Numbered from the stretch's first letter, positions 16,564-25,949 are shown. The stretch is 64,000 nt of DNA from JBFMDN01 sp040753915 (GCA_040753915.1 JBFMDN010000027.1:7367-71366), one strand, 5' to 3'. Notes: generated by a model not told the origin, from the sequence alone. Numbers and translations are program-made.

Positions 16564-18636
16564 GTGTTCCACAGCATCCTTATAGCCAACAGGGGCGAAA
16601 TTGCAGTCAGGATTATCAAGACATGTCAGAAATTGGGAATCAAAGCCGTTGCCGTCTTTTCAGAGATTGATGTTCGGTCCCGCCACGTCAGGGAAGCAGA
16701 CAAGGCTGTCTTCATCGGAGGCGCTCACTCATCAGACTCCTATCTCAATGCTGAACGATTAGTAAGCGTGGCTTTGGAACACGGATGCAATGCAGTTCAT
16801 CCGGGATACGGCTTCTTATCGGAAAATGCGCAATTTGCGGAGATGGTTACCAATGCCGGCCTGGTCTTTATCGGTCCGTCCGCTTCCGCTATAGCGATCT
16901 TAGGGGACAAGGTGGCCTCCAAAGCGTTGGCCTTGGACGCAGGCATTCCCGTAGTCCCAGGTCATCATGAGCCTCTCAGGAATATAGGTGAGGCTCACGC
17001 ACTGGCCGAGACGATCGGATGGCCCATATTGCTCAAACCCGCTGCAGGGGGAGGTGGACGCGGGATGAGAGTGGTCAAGACCAGGGACGAGCTGGCTTCC
17101 GCCCTGGCAGCATGTCGAGAAGAAACGAGAAAGGCATTCGCGGACGACAGAATATTCATGGAGCGCTACCTCCTGAATCCCCGGCACATCGAAATCCAGA
17201 TCATGGCCGACAACGTCGGCAATGTGATCCACCTGGGAGAACGCGAGTGCTCGATTCAGAGGCGATACCAAAAAATTATCGAAGAAACCCCATCCGTTGC
17301 AGTTAACGCTGAGTTGCGCCACGAAATGGGGCGCGTTGCCTGCGATCTCGCTCGAGCTGCTCGCTATGCAAATGCCGGCACCGTTGAATTCATTCTCGAT
17401 CAGGACTCAAGTTTCTACTTTCTGGAAATGAACACACGACTGCAGGTCGAACACCCAATTACGGAGATGGTGACAGGCTTGGATCTGGTGGAATTACAAA
17501 TTCGCGTTGCCGCAGGCGAGCCTTTGCCACTCAAGCAGGAGCAAGTTGCCTTCAGTGGGTGGGCCATTGAGGCTCGCATATGCGCTGAAGACCCCCAGAG
17601 GGACTTCGTCCCCACTACCGGCATGGTCACCCGCTACGCCCTACCCAGGGGCAAGAACATCCGTGTCGACAGCGGCATCGAGGCAGGAAGCGCCATCTCG
17701 ATTTACTACGACTCGCTCCTTGCGAAAGTTGTGGCCTGGGGCGCGGACAGAGAAGAAGCCAGAGAGACACTGGTGAAAGCACTTAACGGCTATCACATCG
17801 AGGGACTCAACACCAACGTAGACTTCGTGAACGCGGTTATTAACCACCCCGCGTTCGTCCGCGGTGATTTGTCCACACACTTCATTGAAGACCATTTCTC
17901 TCGAGCCACCGCCGACCCTGAACCGAACCCCGAACACCTTCGTTACATGGCCATTGCATGTTCTCTGGTGTACCATACTCGTCAAAGCCTCGTGAAAGAA
18001 TCCCTCAAACCAATGCGACCTCTCGTAGGTGGCGCACAGACGTTCAAGGAATCCCACGACTATGTGGTAAAGGTCGGGAATCATGTCCTCGACATAAGCC
18101 TCAAGGGTAATCCTTTAAATCGGCGCTGGAAGATTCACGCGGACGGTCACGAATACGAGGTCATGACACCGGAATTCGAGTACTATCGCCGTCGCCTTGC
18201 GTTGAAGATCAATGGCCACTCTCACATGTTTCGGCTCCAGTACGACGACAACCACATTAAGGCCTTCTTTCGGGGCATTGTTCGCCTGTTCGAGATTTAC
18301 ACCCCCGCAGAATGGAAATTGGCGCACTACATGCTGAGGCACAGAGAAGAGGCTGCCGAAAATGTGCTTAGGTGTCCCATGCCCGGTCTCGTGATTGCCG
18401 TGAATGTGCGCAAAGGTGATTACGTGCGGAAGGGTCAGGGGCTCATCCACTTGGAATCCATGAAAATGGAGAGCAGCGTTGCTTCCCCGTGCGAGGGGAC
18501 AGTCGAGGAAGTGCTCGTCTCTTCAGGCCAGACCGTGGACACTGACCAGATTCTGGTGGTGTTTGCGACGTCGACTCGAGTTGCCGACCCATCCAGCGAG
18601 CAGGGTAGAGCCGCTGGCCACGGAACTTTGGAATAG
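16564..18636 (+). CDS. Acyl-CoA carboxylase alpha subunit: biotin carboxylase plus biotin carrier
   Basis: About 690 residues in PccA order. The biotin carboxylase domain (about 1-450) opens ILIANRGEIAVRIIKTC, with the ATP-grasp glycine loop AAGGGGRGMRVV and the catalytic region FLEMNTRLQVEHPITEMVTG. A linker (about 450-600) would contact the beta subunit. A biotinyl domain (about 610-680) carries the biotinylated lysine in LESMKMESSV. It uses ATP and bicarbonate to carboxylate biotin. GTG 16564 (MFHSILIANRGE) fits the family start and has GAGGGGG about six bases upstream; GTG 16549, overlapping the previous stop as GTGA, is an alternative. It forms a two-gene operon with the carboxyltransferase. 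Confidence 0.88.
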   Translation: MFHSILIANRGEIAVRIIKTCQKLGIKAVAVFSEIDVRSRHVREADKAVFIGGAHSSDSYLNAERLVSVALEHGCNAVHPGYGFLSENAQFAEMVTNAGLVFIGPSASAIAILGDKVASKALALDAGIPVVPGHHEPLRNIGEAHALAETIGWPILLKPAAGGGGRGMRVVKTRDELASALAACREETRKAFADDRIFMERYLLNPRHIEIQIMADNVGNVIHLGERECSIQRRYQKIIEETPSVAVNAELRHEMGRVACDLARAARYANAGTVEFILDQDSSFYFLEMNTRLQVEHPITEMVTGLDLVELQIRVAAGEPLPLKQEQVAFSGWAIEARICAEDPQRDFVPTTGMVTRYALPRGKNIRVDSGIEAGSAISIYYDSLLAKVVAWGADREEARETLVKALNGYHIEGLNTNVDFVNAVINHPAFVRGDLSTHFIEDHFSRATADPEPNPEHLRYMAIACSLVYHTRQSLVKESLKPMRPLVGGAQTFKESHDYVVKVGNHVLDISLKGNPLNRRWKIHADGHEYEVMTPEFEYYRRRLALKINGHSHMFRLQYDDNHIKAFFRGIVRLFEIYTPAEWKLAHYMLRHREEAAENVLRCPMPGLVIAVNVRKGDYVRKGQGLIHLESMKMESSVASPCEGTVEEVLVSSGQTVDTDQILVVFATSTRVADPSSEQGRAAGHGTLE

Positions 18637-18961
18637 TGCAGCCCCCTTAATGGTCCTGGATTTCGGGGGCTCGGCCCCTTCCGATCGCGTCCGTGAGGGT
18701 TCAGTGACTGGCTTGACCTCTTGAGTCCGATCCTCGAGATTTTGGACGTTCACGAAGCGAGGTCTCAGGGTGACGGTCTCAATGTGAGCCGTCTGACCGG
18801 CACTCACGTGCTCGCAACTACGCCTGAATTGGCTGCTAGACCTCCGGTCTTCACGTATCACCAACGTCCGTTTCAACTACCGAGCCATGCCACTGTGCCG
18901 CGAGAGATGTAATCTTGAGGGAGGCCCTGCCTGCCAAGTTATTTCTTGGTATGAGGTCCCG
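18637..18961. other. Intergenic stretch, weak terminator-like hairpin
   Basis: No gene is seen. GGGGC-TCG-GCCCC followed by TTCC at 18666-18682 could end the carboxylase transcript, but the T-run is short. Confidence 0.35.
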
Positions 18962-19669
18962 TTACGGTTGCTTCTCACGAGGCCCCTCACCAGACTGAAG
19001 AATAGACCTAAGTCTCTGTCGAATCAGGGCCTTCAGTTCCCTTTCAGAATCTGCGAGCGCCGAGTCCCCCTTGACACTTAACTTTGCCGTAAATCCGGGC
19101 ATGGAGATTTCAAGCTTGATGGGTGTCCCTTGTTGCTCCACGCTATCCGTCCGTATTGCATGCCAACCAATAGCCACGCAAGAAAGAACGAGGATGATAT
19201 TGATCAGCAACAGAATCAGAGGAATGCTCTTGGTAGTGAACCAACGGGGATAGCGAAAATGGCCCATGATAGTCGGAAGATCATGTATCGTCAGGGAGCT
19301 CACAGGGTCACATGGGCGCCACGTCCCCGGCACAGGCTGCTCCTCGCGACGCTCTTCCTTGTACTTATTAAACCACAACTCTCTGATATTTCTTGTTTGC
19401 TCGTACGCGCAGGAAATCATCAAATAACTGATGTAGCAGATCGCGGCCGCCCCCAAGAGGATGAGAACGAGCAGAAATTCTATTCCAACGATCTCGAGGG
19501 CAGCCAAATGTTTGGACAGAATCGAATTCTGAAGAACAAAAAAACCACCGATGAGGAATCCTTCGATGGTCAGGAGCCACGTCAACCGATGGTTGACAAG
19601 GTTGTCTTCATGCATGATCGCGTGGCGGAACTGCTCCCAATAGGCCAGCTTCTCCTTTTGTGCCGTCAT
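18962..19669 (-). CDS. Four-helix membrane protein, unknown function
   Basis: About 235 residues. The start MTAQKEKLAYWEQFRHAIMHEDNL is cytoplasmic-looking and contains an amphipathic helix. Hydrophobic segments lie near residues 30-50, 62-85 and 150-172, with one possible further segment. A soluble loop with WRPCDP sits between the second and third, and the last 55 residues are charged. The protein matches no family I can name. ATG 19669 is preceded by GGGGGGAGAG, a good ribosome binding site. It is monocistronic, with unrelated genes on both sides. Confidence 0.6.
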   Translation of the reverse strand: MTAQKEKLAYWEQFRHAIMHEDNLVNHRLTWLLTIEGFLIGGFFVLQNSILSKHLAALEIVGIEFLLVLILLGAAAICYISYLMISCAYEQTRNIRELWFNKYKEERREEQPVPGTWRPCDPVSSLTIHDLPTIMGHFRYPRWFTTKSIPLILLLINIILVLSCVAIGWHAIRTDSVEQQGTPIKLEISMPGFTAKLSVKGDSALADSERELKALIRQRLRSILQSGEGPREKQP

Positions 19670-19871
19670 CTCTCCCCCCAATTTCCTTATACTCGGGCAA
19701 CCTCCCGGCCACCGATCACGTGGCTACCACGCCGTTCCAGCGCAGTGCATTCGGGCCTGAATGATGCGGCCGTCTCGCGCTTTCGGGACTGTTGGACCAG
19801 TGCTGGTCGCCCGTTGGTGTCTATGACCGCGAGAAAATCCCCACACTTAGTATAGGATAGGATAAGATTTC

Positions 19872-19976
19872 ATAAGTATGGTTACGTATTTTGCCACGAC
19901 TCAGTCGGAGAATTGCGCTCCTTCAGAGCGCAAGTCCACTAATGAGCCATGGCAGAATACGCGACCATATTTGTGA
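19872..19976. repeat. MITE-like palindromic element, complete copy
   Basis: Terminal inverted repeats of about 28 bp: left 19872-19898 with the core GTATGGTTACGTATTTTGCC, and right 19948-19975 with GGCAGAATACGCGACCATAT, matching at about 22 positions. The centre is a perfect hairpin TTGCGCTC-CTTCA-GAGCGCAA (19913-19933). The same hairpin, loop inverted, is in the element at 3984-4071. The element is about 105 bp with no coding capacity. Confidence 0.65.
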
Positions 19977-20027
19977 AACGGTGCATTTAGCTCACAGCGA
20001 AGAGGGGCGGCTAGGCGGCAGACCAAA

Positions 20028-20049
20028 TCAAGAAACAAGACCTGACCCC
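20028..20049 (+). repeat. CTGACCCC dispersed repeat, copy 1
   Basis: One of eight near-identical intergenic copies of AAGAAACAAGACCTGACCCC in this window, here preceded by TC. The spread and the RAYT transposase at the right end of the window suggest a REP-type element. Confidence 0.7.
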
Positions 20050-20063
20050 GTGCCCACGTTGGG

Positions 20064-20116
20064 TTATTCCGTGTCTTCGGGATGCAGCAGTCTCTGGTTC
20101 AAATCCAGTCGTCCCG
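20064..20116 (+). other. tRNA 3'-end-like fragment
   Basis: The last about 30 bases read like a tRNA T-arm and acceptor end: TCTCTGGTTCAAATCCAGTC followed by GTCCCGACCA. No matching 5' half exists upstream, so this is not an intact tRNA gene. The leading part (GGTTATTCCGTGTCTTC) recurs at 27827-27850, followed by a more degraded tail. Such tRNA ends are often left as attachment sites of integrated elements, but no integrase is near. Confidence 0.4.
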
Positions 20117-20306
20117 ACCAAGAATTGCCAAGGAAGTCAGGAAGATAGCTTAGCGGGGCACTTTCTGACTGCTTCATTCTCAGGAAAAATGGTTACATGC
20201 TTTTGAAACCATGTTTCTGCTCCTCTCCGTCTTCCACATCGAATCTGTTGCCGAGCCCACGAGTCACGCCGTTGTCGAAGGTCATCAAATCAATGGGTTC
20301 ACGGTT

Positions 20307-21224
20307 TCATTCGCACCCGCATGTCGATGCGAGGTTCGACGAGAAGTGCCTGTCAGAGAGGGTCCACCATAGAGGGTTGAGCCGCACCTGAGGCGGAGTT
20401 TCCCCTGAAAAGTGGTGGGGACATCCGCAATCGAAGGACCTCGAAAAAAGGATCTGTTGATTCGACCGAGAGAGCTCTTCCGACAAGGCACGGTCGGTAT
20501 CCCCTTCGCATCCTTCGTGCGCAAAGGCGACGTGCAAAGAATAGAGATAGATGTCATCCGCAGGCATGCATTCCGGCCCTTGGGAAGGACCAAGATACAC
20601 ATGCTCGAAGCCTTGAGACCCGGTAAACGCCACGTGTTGCGGCTTCGTACGGCAATGGTAGGCCCAGAGCGAGATCAGCCGGTCAAAGAGGTGCCGGGAG
20701 AGATCCCAGCCCGGAACCTCTCGGGCGATTTCCCCTTCGCGATAAAGCCTGCTCTCCGTGAGCAACGAAGATTCTTCAAGACGCTCGGCTTCGTACCTGA
20801 CCCGCATTGAGGACAAGCTCTCCAACGTGAAAAGCGCCCACCGATCATCCGGATCCATTTTCCAGTCTAGAGCTCCGACTACAAACAAGCCCGGAGGTAT
20901 CTCGTCCATGCGCTCGAAAGTGGGGGTTCCGTCGGGGTCGAAAAATCTACTCTTGATGAGAGCGCGTTCCTCAAAGGAGAACCGAGAGGCGAGTCCGTCT
21001 CCCCAGGAGGGATAGAAAGACAGGGAGAACATGCCACGGACGCCATGCCCTGGTGAATCCTCAGGGAGGGAGGTATCTTCCAGTTGTAGGCGATAGACTC
21101 CTGGGACTTCAGCGATCCTGAAATACCACGTCGGAGCATATTTCCAGACTTGTCTCACCTGGCTGAGGCCGAGAAGCTCTTTGAGCTCATCCGACCACGA
21201 GGCGCCGATGAGCATGTTCTCCAT
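20307..21224 (-). CDS. Unknown 305-residue protein, last gene of cassette
   Basis: A soluble protein with no signal peptide or membrane segment and no family I recognise. It is rich in aromatic and acidic residues (YAPTWYFRIAEVPGVYRLQL, WKMDPDDRWALFTLES). Cysteines cluster near the C-terminus (FDCGCPHHF and a terminal CGCE). The start at ATG 21224 lacks a clear ribosome binding site; the ATG nine bases downstream has GGAG just before it. It lies 26 bp after the 92-residue gene and in the same direction, so it is probably the last gene of the cassette that starts with the cytochrome c gene. Coding composition is good until about residue 280. Confidence 0.55.
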   Translation of the reverse strand: MENMLIGASWSDELKELLGLSQVRQVWKYAPTWYFRIAEVPGVYRLQLEDTSLPEDSPGHGVRGMFSLSFYPSWGDGLASRFSFEERALIKSRFFDPDGTPTFERMDEIPPGLFVVGALDWKMDPDDRWALFTLESLSSMRVRYEAERLEESSLLTESRLYREGEIAREVPGWDLSRHLFDRLISLWAYHCRTKPQHVAFTGSQGFEHVYLGPSQGPECMPADDIYLYSLHVAFAHEGCEGDTDRALSEELSRSNQQILFSRSFDCGCPHHFSGETPPQVRLNPLWWTLSDRHFSSNLASTCGCE

Positions 21225-21250
21225 GCGTGATCGAAAAAGTGCTGAGAGGT

Positions 21251-21529
21251 CTATAACGGAACCCCTCCCTTCCTGATGAGCAACTGCTTGACGATGTCTA
21301 TCTTGTCCTTGCCCGCACAGTCGATGCCTTCCATTCGTGCGGTCTCGAGAAGGATGTCGTCGGGGTAGCAGAGGGTTAAGGCATAACTGGATTCGTAGGA
21401 GCCAAAGAACTCATTCAGTTCTGCCTTGCGGTCGGCTTCCCGGCAGCCTTCCCGGAAGGCCCCCGCGGCATCGCGAAGGGCCTTCCGGAAAAGGCACCCG
21501 AAGAAACGGCGTTTTGTCTCGTCGACCAT
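21251..21529 (-). CDS. Small protein of the membrane/MBL cassette
   Basis: A 92-residue soluble protein starting MVDETKRRFFGCLFRKALRD. It is mainly helical by composition, has single cysteines at GCL, EGC, TLCYP and IDCAG, and ends IVKQLLIRKGGVPL. No family is recognised; the cysteine spacing does not fit a ferredoxin. ATG 21529 is supported by AGGTGA five bases upstream and lies eight bases after the stop of the membrane protein gene, which implies coupled translation. A subunit, assembly factor or metal-binding partner of the membrane protein is a reasonable guess. Confidence 0.6.
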   Translation of the reverse strand: MVDETKRRFFGCLFRKALRDAAGAFREGCREADRKAELNEFFGSYESSYALTLCYPDDILLETARMEGIDCAGKDKIDIVKQLLIRKGGVPL

Positions 21530-21537
21530 CACTTCAC

Positions 21538-22767
21538 CTATTGCTCGGTTGTCGCCCGCATGGGCCAATTGCCTAAGAAATCTCGGTGGACCATGATGAT
21601 GCTCAGGAAGAGAATCGTCCACACCAACGGGGTGTCGTCTGGCTGGGCAATTCCGGGGACTTTGCCAAGTACAAAGGTGGATGCGGGCGAATAGTAGAAC
21701 CATCTGATCAGGATTGCTCCCAGAAACACAATACCCGTCCTAAGCAAGCCCCTGGCAAAGAGACCGCTTACCTGAGGGAAGTTTCCAAAATAGTCCTTGA
21801 GGATGAAAGAGGCGAGCATGAGGAACCCGGCGAACTCGCCCGCGTGCAGATACCGGAAATACGGCGCGTCGGTATACTGCCCGCCCTCAAACGGCTCCAT
21901 CCAGTAATAGGTCATGATCTTCAAGAGAACCACAAAAGTCATGAGACCCAGCACGAAGGTCCCGATGAGCGTGGATAGCCCCGTGAGGAATGATTTTTCG
22001 CCGTGCTTCTCCAGGGCTTTCCAAGGATACCCTTCCCAACAGAGGTCGGTGATGACGACCCATGCGAGAGTGCAAAGGATCAACCCTAGGCTGAAGAAGG
22101 CGCTCCCGGTCCCCGCGAAGGAAGCCCACCAGGGGTCTACGCCGGCCTTGTTCTGTGGGGGATAAAACAGATAGCATACGTGCGGGTGAAACAGCACCAC
22201 GTACGTGATTACCGTAAACACCATGATCGACGCAAACCTCGACCAGGCCAGTACCCCGCGCCCGACTCCAGCCCACGGCCACGATCCGAACCCAGCCTTC
22301 CAGGTTAGTGCCCACCACAGGAAGGCCGCAGAAAAATAGATGATGGCCGTGGACGCGTTCTCGCGTGCCACAAATGGCTCCGCGCCCGTACCGCCGGACG
22401 CGACGATGGACTGAGGACTGAAATAGGCCACGCCGAGTCTGCCGATGAAGCCCCAAAAAACCCCATAGACCACGACCAACGTCAGCACCACGGCGACGGC
22501 GGTCAACACCATACCGTACCCAATTCCCGCCCTACCTGGGGCGGACTCGTTGCTCGCGGCGGTGACGTCCAGGACCTGACTCATCAGCACGACTACGGCC
22601 AGGAAGACCACAGCCAAAGAAAAACCGTACATCGGAGTGTAGAGTTTCATCACCCCATCCGGGTGCATCAGCACGTACCAGATGAGCCAGACGATACAGA
22701 AAACGACCAGAAAGCTAATGCATCCGACCACATAGTCGCGTCCCGACACCATTCCAGTCCTATGCAT
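21538..22767 (-). CDS. Polytopic membrane protein with about ten helices, unknown
   Basis: A 409-residue integral membrane protein, rich in tryptophan and tyrosine, with about ten hydrophobic segments, for example VVGCISFLVVFCIVWLIWYV (12-31) and LTAVAVVLTLVVVYGVFWGF (near 88-107). Histidines occur near helix ends (VVLFHPHVCYLFYPP, YLHAGEFAG, MVHRDFLGNW) and could bind heme or a metal. It matches no transporter or oxidase family I know. GGGAGGGC precedes ATG 22767. It lies between a Tat-exported MBL-fold protein and a small protein, with a c-type cytochrome further upstream. This suggests a membrane complex linked to periplasmic electron transfer; that role is inference. Confidence 0.65.
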   Translation of the reverse strand: MHRTGMVSGRDYVVGCISFLVVFCIVWLIWYVLMHPDGVMKLYTPMYGFSLAVVFLAVVVLMSQVLDVTAASNESAPGRAGIGYGMVLTAVAVVLTLVVVYGVFWGFIGRLGVAYFSPQSIVASGGTGAEPFVARENASTAIIYFSAAFLWWALTWKAGFGSWPWAGVGRGVLAWSRFASIMVFTVITYVVLFHPHVCYLFYPPQNKAGVDPWWASFAGTGSAFFSLGLILCTLAWVVITDLCWEGYPWKALEKHGEKSFLTGLSTLIGTFVLGLMTFVVLLKIMTYYWMEPFEGGQYTDAPYFRYLHAGEFAGFLMLASFILKDYFGNFPQVSGLFARGLLRTGIVFLGAILIRWFYYSPASTFVLGKVPGIAQPDDTPLVWTILFLSIIMVHRDFLGNWPMRATTEQ

Positions 22768-22842
22768 CTTCGGGCCCTCCCAAGCCGGCCCCGCAGTGTG
22801 CGAGGATAATTGCCGCCTTTACAGGCACTTACACGCGAGCAA

Positions 22843-23931
22843 TCAGAATGTCACGCTGTCTCCATTCGTCAGGAACACGTTGCTGGCCTTTGCTACCGTC
22901 GAGAACTTCTTGTACTCCTTATACTTGTTCGTGCCCTTGACGACGGGGATGCCGGCCTCGGACGCCTTCTCCGCCCAGATCCAGCCGGTGCAGTGATTGC
23001 ACGCGACTTTCTGAAGCTGGAAGGATTTTACACCCTTGATGATGTCGTCGAACTTGGGCTCCCAGTTCTCGAACAGCGTGATGTGAAGCCCGCCATAGCA
23101 ACCGTAGGGCTTGTATCCCTCGAAATTGGACCGTGCATAAGAGAAGAGCGACAAAATGCCCGGGTGGCAACATCCTGTTACTGTGACTACACCCTTATCC
23201 TTCACGTTGAAATAGAGAACGTTTTCCCCTCGCACCCTCAACAGTATCGGTACGTCGAACATTCTCACCGCCACGCCCGGCATGACTCGATAGATCCCGT
23301 CTCCTTTTTCGCCGTCTGGGGAGCATTCGATCAACTTCCCCGTGTGGGGGGAGTCGTTCTTGCAGATGGAGACCTCTTTGCCTTCCTTGGTCTTTGCCTT
23401 GTGGTGGGCCTTCTCTCTCAGTAATGCAATGTCCTCAGGGTAGTGAGTCTTGGGAGCATAGATGGTGATGTCCGGCTTGACCTTTAGAGTGGACTCAATC
23501 CCCCAGAAGTGATCTAGATGCCAGTGGGAAAGGACCATGAACTCAATTTCCCCACTCTTGAGCATCGATGCGACGTTGCTTTTTTCATTGAAGATGTAGT
23601 CCATCCACTCGGTGTTCCAACCTGTGTCCATGAGAAACTTTCTTTCCTTGCCGTCCAGCCCGGTCACGGTGATGAGGGCCGCATACCCCCCGGCATTGTC
23701 CCACTCCCACGGGATGGTGTACTGATTCGTCATGGCCCCGCCGTAGTCCATGAGATTCTTCTTGAAGATGTCGTTGTCGAACCAACTCGTCTCGGTCAGC
23801 ACGTCCACTTTGACGGATTTGATCTGACCAAAATCGACCTTCGCGGCCTCAGCTCTTTTGGGGAACATGCCCGCGCCGCCCGCGGCAACTCCGGCGACGG
23901 CTATGGATTTGAGAAAGTCGCGACGTTCCAT
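22843..23931 (-). CDS. Tat-exported metallo-beta-lactamase-fold protein (COG1237-like)
   Basis: A 362-residue protein with a twin-arginine signal MERRDFLKSIAVAGVAAGGAG and cleavage likely after AEA (about residue 30), so it is exported folded, with metals loaded in the cytoplasm. The MBL metal motif is SHWHLDHFWG. A second metal/active-site segment VTGCCHPGILSLFSYARSNF is typical of the COG1237 group named for dihydropterin-ribofuranosyl-aminobenzene phosphate synthase, although most members have no proven reaction. GGAGG lies six bases before ATG 23931. It is the second gene of the cassette. A periplasmic hydrolase or oxidoreductase acting with the adjacent membrane protein and cytochrome c is likely; the substrate is unknown. 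Confidence 0.78.
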   Translation of the reverse strand: MERRDFLKSIAVAGVAAGGAGMFPKRAEAAKVDFGQIKSVKVDVLTETSWFDNDIFKKNLMDYGGAMTNQYTIPWEWDNAGGYAALITVTGLDGKERKFLMDTGWNTEWMDYIFNEKSNVASMLKSGEIEFMVLSHWHLDHFWGIESTLKVKPDITIYAPKTHYPEDIALLREKAHHKAKTKEGKEVSICKNDSPHTGKLIECSPDGEKGDGIYRVMPGVAVRMFDVPILLRVRGENVLYFNVKDKGVVTVTGCCHPGILSLFSYARSNFEGYKPYGCYGGLHITLFENWEPKFDDIIKGVKSFQLQKVACNHCTGWIWAEKASEAGIPVVKGTNKYKEYKKFSTVAKASNVFLTNGDSVTF

Positions 23932-24110
23932 TTGAAGCCTCCTTATTTGAATGGTTCTTGCGATGGCCTTGTTGTGTAACGGCCACTCGTTCTATGCAGT
24001 AACCGGCGCTGTGCAGCGAGGTCCGCGAGCTCCGGCTGGAAAAAAGTGGCCCCATAAACCAGTTATGAGCAACAGCACTCTAATGCCTTACGCTGGATGC
24101 AGCAAATGAC

Positions 24111-24452
24111 TTATCCCGGATCCTTTTCCATGCCTGCCCTCAGGCTGTACAGAAGTTCGGTCACGAGCTCCGTTTCCTCCGGCGAGAGGCCCAGTCCGTA
24201 CCCGTGCATGGTTTTGACGACAAGAAGCCAATCATCGCGCGTGCGCCCGGGCTTTTCCGGGTCCGCCACGGAATCGTGGCAAAGGAGGCATTTCTGCTTG
24301 TAAATTTGAAAAGCCTTGAGGTGGTCAACCTTCCTCTTCTCGGCCTGCTTCAACGGCTTTTCCGCAGTAATCCCGAGCCCCACACCCGCAAGGCCAAGAA
24401 TTGCGCATATGCTTACAAGAACGACTTTCTTCCAAACATCGGGAATGTTCAT
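24111..24452 (-). CDS. Single-heme c-type cytochrome
   Basis: A 113-residue exported protein. The N-terminus has an uncleaved anchor or signal (VVLVSICAILGLAGVGLGIT). One heme-binding motif, CLLCH, follows in FQIYKQKCLLCHDSVADPEK, and the likely distal methionine is in VVKTMHGYGLGLSPEE. The region resembles the small cytochromes found beside periplasmic oxidoreductases. ATG 24452 is preceded by GGGAGG nine bases upstream; nine further in-frame codons upstream are unlikely to be used. It lies 180 bp upstream of the Tat MBL gene in the same direction. It probably carries electrons between the membrane protein or MBL partner and the respiratory chain. Confidence 0.78.
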   Translation of the reverse strand: MNIPDVWKKVVLVSICAILGLAGVGLGITAEKPLKQAEKRKVDHLKAFQIYKQKCLLCHDSVADPEKPGRTRDDWLLVVKTMHGYGLGLSPEETELVTELLYSLRAGMEKDPG

Positions 24453-24665
24453 ATGCCTCCACCTCCCATCGAGATCCATCGAGTCTTAAACGGGCACCCC
24501 CATGCGATTCGCCTTCCTCAGGACACACGCACCGATGCGACAGGATTCCCACCATCAGGCGGAAACCTCTGGGAAGGCCGGCCATGAGCCTTCAACCAAC
24601 GAGTCACCTCAGAGCGTTGGAAACTGTCCGGGGGGCTTTCGTCCCCGCGGTGGTCCCTCTTGGGT

Positions 24666-25148
24666 CTATTCCTCGAAGCGTTTACACGCTGAACAGAGTC
24701 CGTGAAATTTGATCACGTGGCCGGTGATCCTGAATCCGTATTTTTCTGAGAGCCGCTCTTCCGTTCGTTTGATAAGGCGCAGCTCCTCATCGGTGAACTC
24801 GTGATAGTCTATGACGATTCCGCAGTTGTCGCAGACGAGATGATGATGATGTGGGACTCCGCGGGGGCCTTCGGCAAGTTCGTAGCGCGCTCGACCGTCC
24901 CCGAAATCGAATCTGTCCGCGATGCCGAGATTCACGAGGAGATCCAGTGACCGATAGATGGATGTCAGGCCCACCGAAAGGCGGTTGTTCTGCATCATCC
25001 TGTAGATGTCCTCCGCGCTGAGATGGGCCCCTATTTCGGCATCCGCCAAGATCCCCAGCACCGCCTCTCTCGCATTGGTAAGTCTGTATCCTCGCGCTTT
25101 GAGGAGTTTGCGGCACAGGGGCAGAATCTTGGAAGCCGGCTCGGGCAT
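24666..25148 (-). CDS. Fur-family metalloregulator
   Basis: A 160-residue DNA-binding repressor. The winged helix occupies residues about 15-85 (GYRLTNAREAVLGILADAEI, then SVGLTSIYRSLDLLVNLGIA). The metal-binding region follows: HHHHLVCDNCG, HEFTDEEL and the C-terminal pair CSACKRF. The two CxxC pairs are the structural zinc site of Fur, Zur and PerR. The histidine-rich PHHHH stretch fits Fur or Zur rather than PerR. A Fur-box-like palindrome lies 22 bp upstream of the start, so autoregulation is likely. It faces the same way as the cytochrome/MBL cassette, but 213 bp separate it from the cytochrome gene, so it may regulate it without being co-transcribed. Confidence 0.85.
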   Translation of the reverse strand: MPEPASKILPLCRKLLKARGYRLTNAREAVLGILADAEIGAHLSAEDIYRMMQNNRLSVGLTSIYRSLDLLVNLGIADRFDFGDGRARYELAEGPRGVPHHHHLVCDNCGIVIDYHEFTDEELRLIKRTEERLSEKYGFRITGHVIKFHGLCSACKRFEE

Positions 25149-25169
25149 ACGGGGGACCTGCAGAGTTAA

Positions 25170-25205
25170 TGAATGTCATTTTCAGTAACGGAGGCGTTCT
25201 GTCAA
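25170..25205 (-). promoter_or_regulatory. Fur-box-like operator and -35 of the Fur-family gene
   Basis: On the minus strand TGAAAAT-G-ACATTCA (25170-25184) fits the 7-1-7 Fur pattern at its ends. It lies where a -10 element would stand relative to a TTGACA at 25200-25205. The -10 itself is poor. Confidence 0.4.
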
Positions 25206-25949
25206 GCCTTTTCTCCAAATTTACGTGCTCTTTTTCTCTTCACAGTATCTTGAGCGACCCGCGGTCGATGTGGGGCCGCATCTGAGAATCCATGCGAGAT
25301 TTCGCGAGTGACACGGATTGCATCTACGAATCTGTGCGGTTCAGAGGATAAAGACCTGTGTGGAGCCGGATTGTTTGGGTGCTTTTTCCAGCTCCTGCCC
25401 TAAATATTGGTACTTTTCTCCCGGCTTCTGAACGTTTCAAAATGGTACTTCTTCCAGACACTGACTCGAAGAAAAGGCATGGGGACTACGTTAAGTCCAA
25501 CAACCTAGTAGGGCACCCATATTATTTCGTGACGAGGGCCTATTTCTAGGAGCGAAAAAGGCTAAGGATATGATTGGACTTTTCACCGTCGTCACAAGGA
25601 CCACCCATGCGGTCATAGAGGGCCTCGTGACGGTGTGTGACTGAATAATCCGGAGCTTGGCCAAGATTTCGGTCGAATTGGCTGGTAAGAGCAGACTCCT
25701 ACTCAAAAAAGCAAGAGTGGTACGGAAATCTGCTCTCCTGCCGTCGGGAGAGCGAAACTCAAGGGGTGGTGCTCGAAAAGAGAACGGGTAAGCGGCACTG
25801 CGGGCGAAAAATGGTTGTCTGAGGCGGGGGAAAGCGGTAGAATTTGGAGGCATCATGCGAGTTAGAATGCCAATGGCGAGACGGATAGGGACGGGTAAGG
25901 CGAATTCGCGGTCGGGGTCAGCGGTAATCCTCGTACCAGGAGCAAGACC
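25206..25949. other. Intergenic stretch before the defence remnants
   Basis: No gene is convincing. A 33-codon frame at 25856-25954 (+) ends by overlapping the TTG start of the hsdM remnant as TTGA, but it is rich in arginine and unlike a known protein. Confidence 0.35.

Noticed and set aside
20064..20116. A functional tRNA gene
   Set aside because: Only the T-arm and acceptor 3' end are present; there is no D-arm, anticodon arm or pairing 5' acceptor strand.
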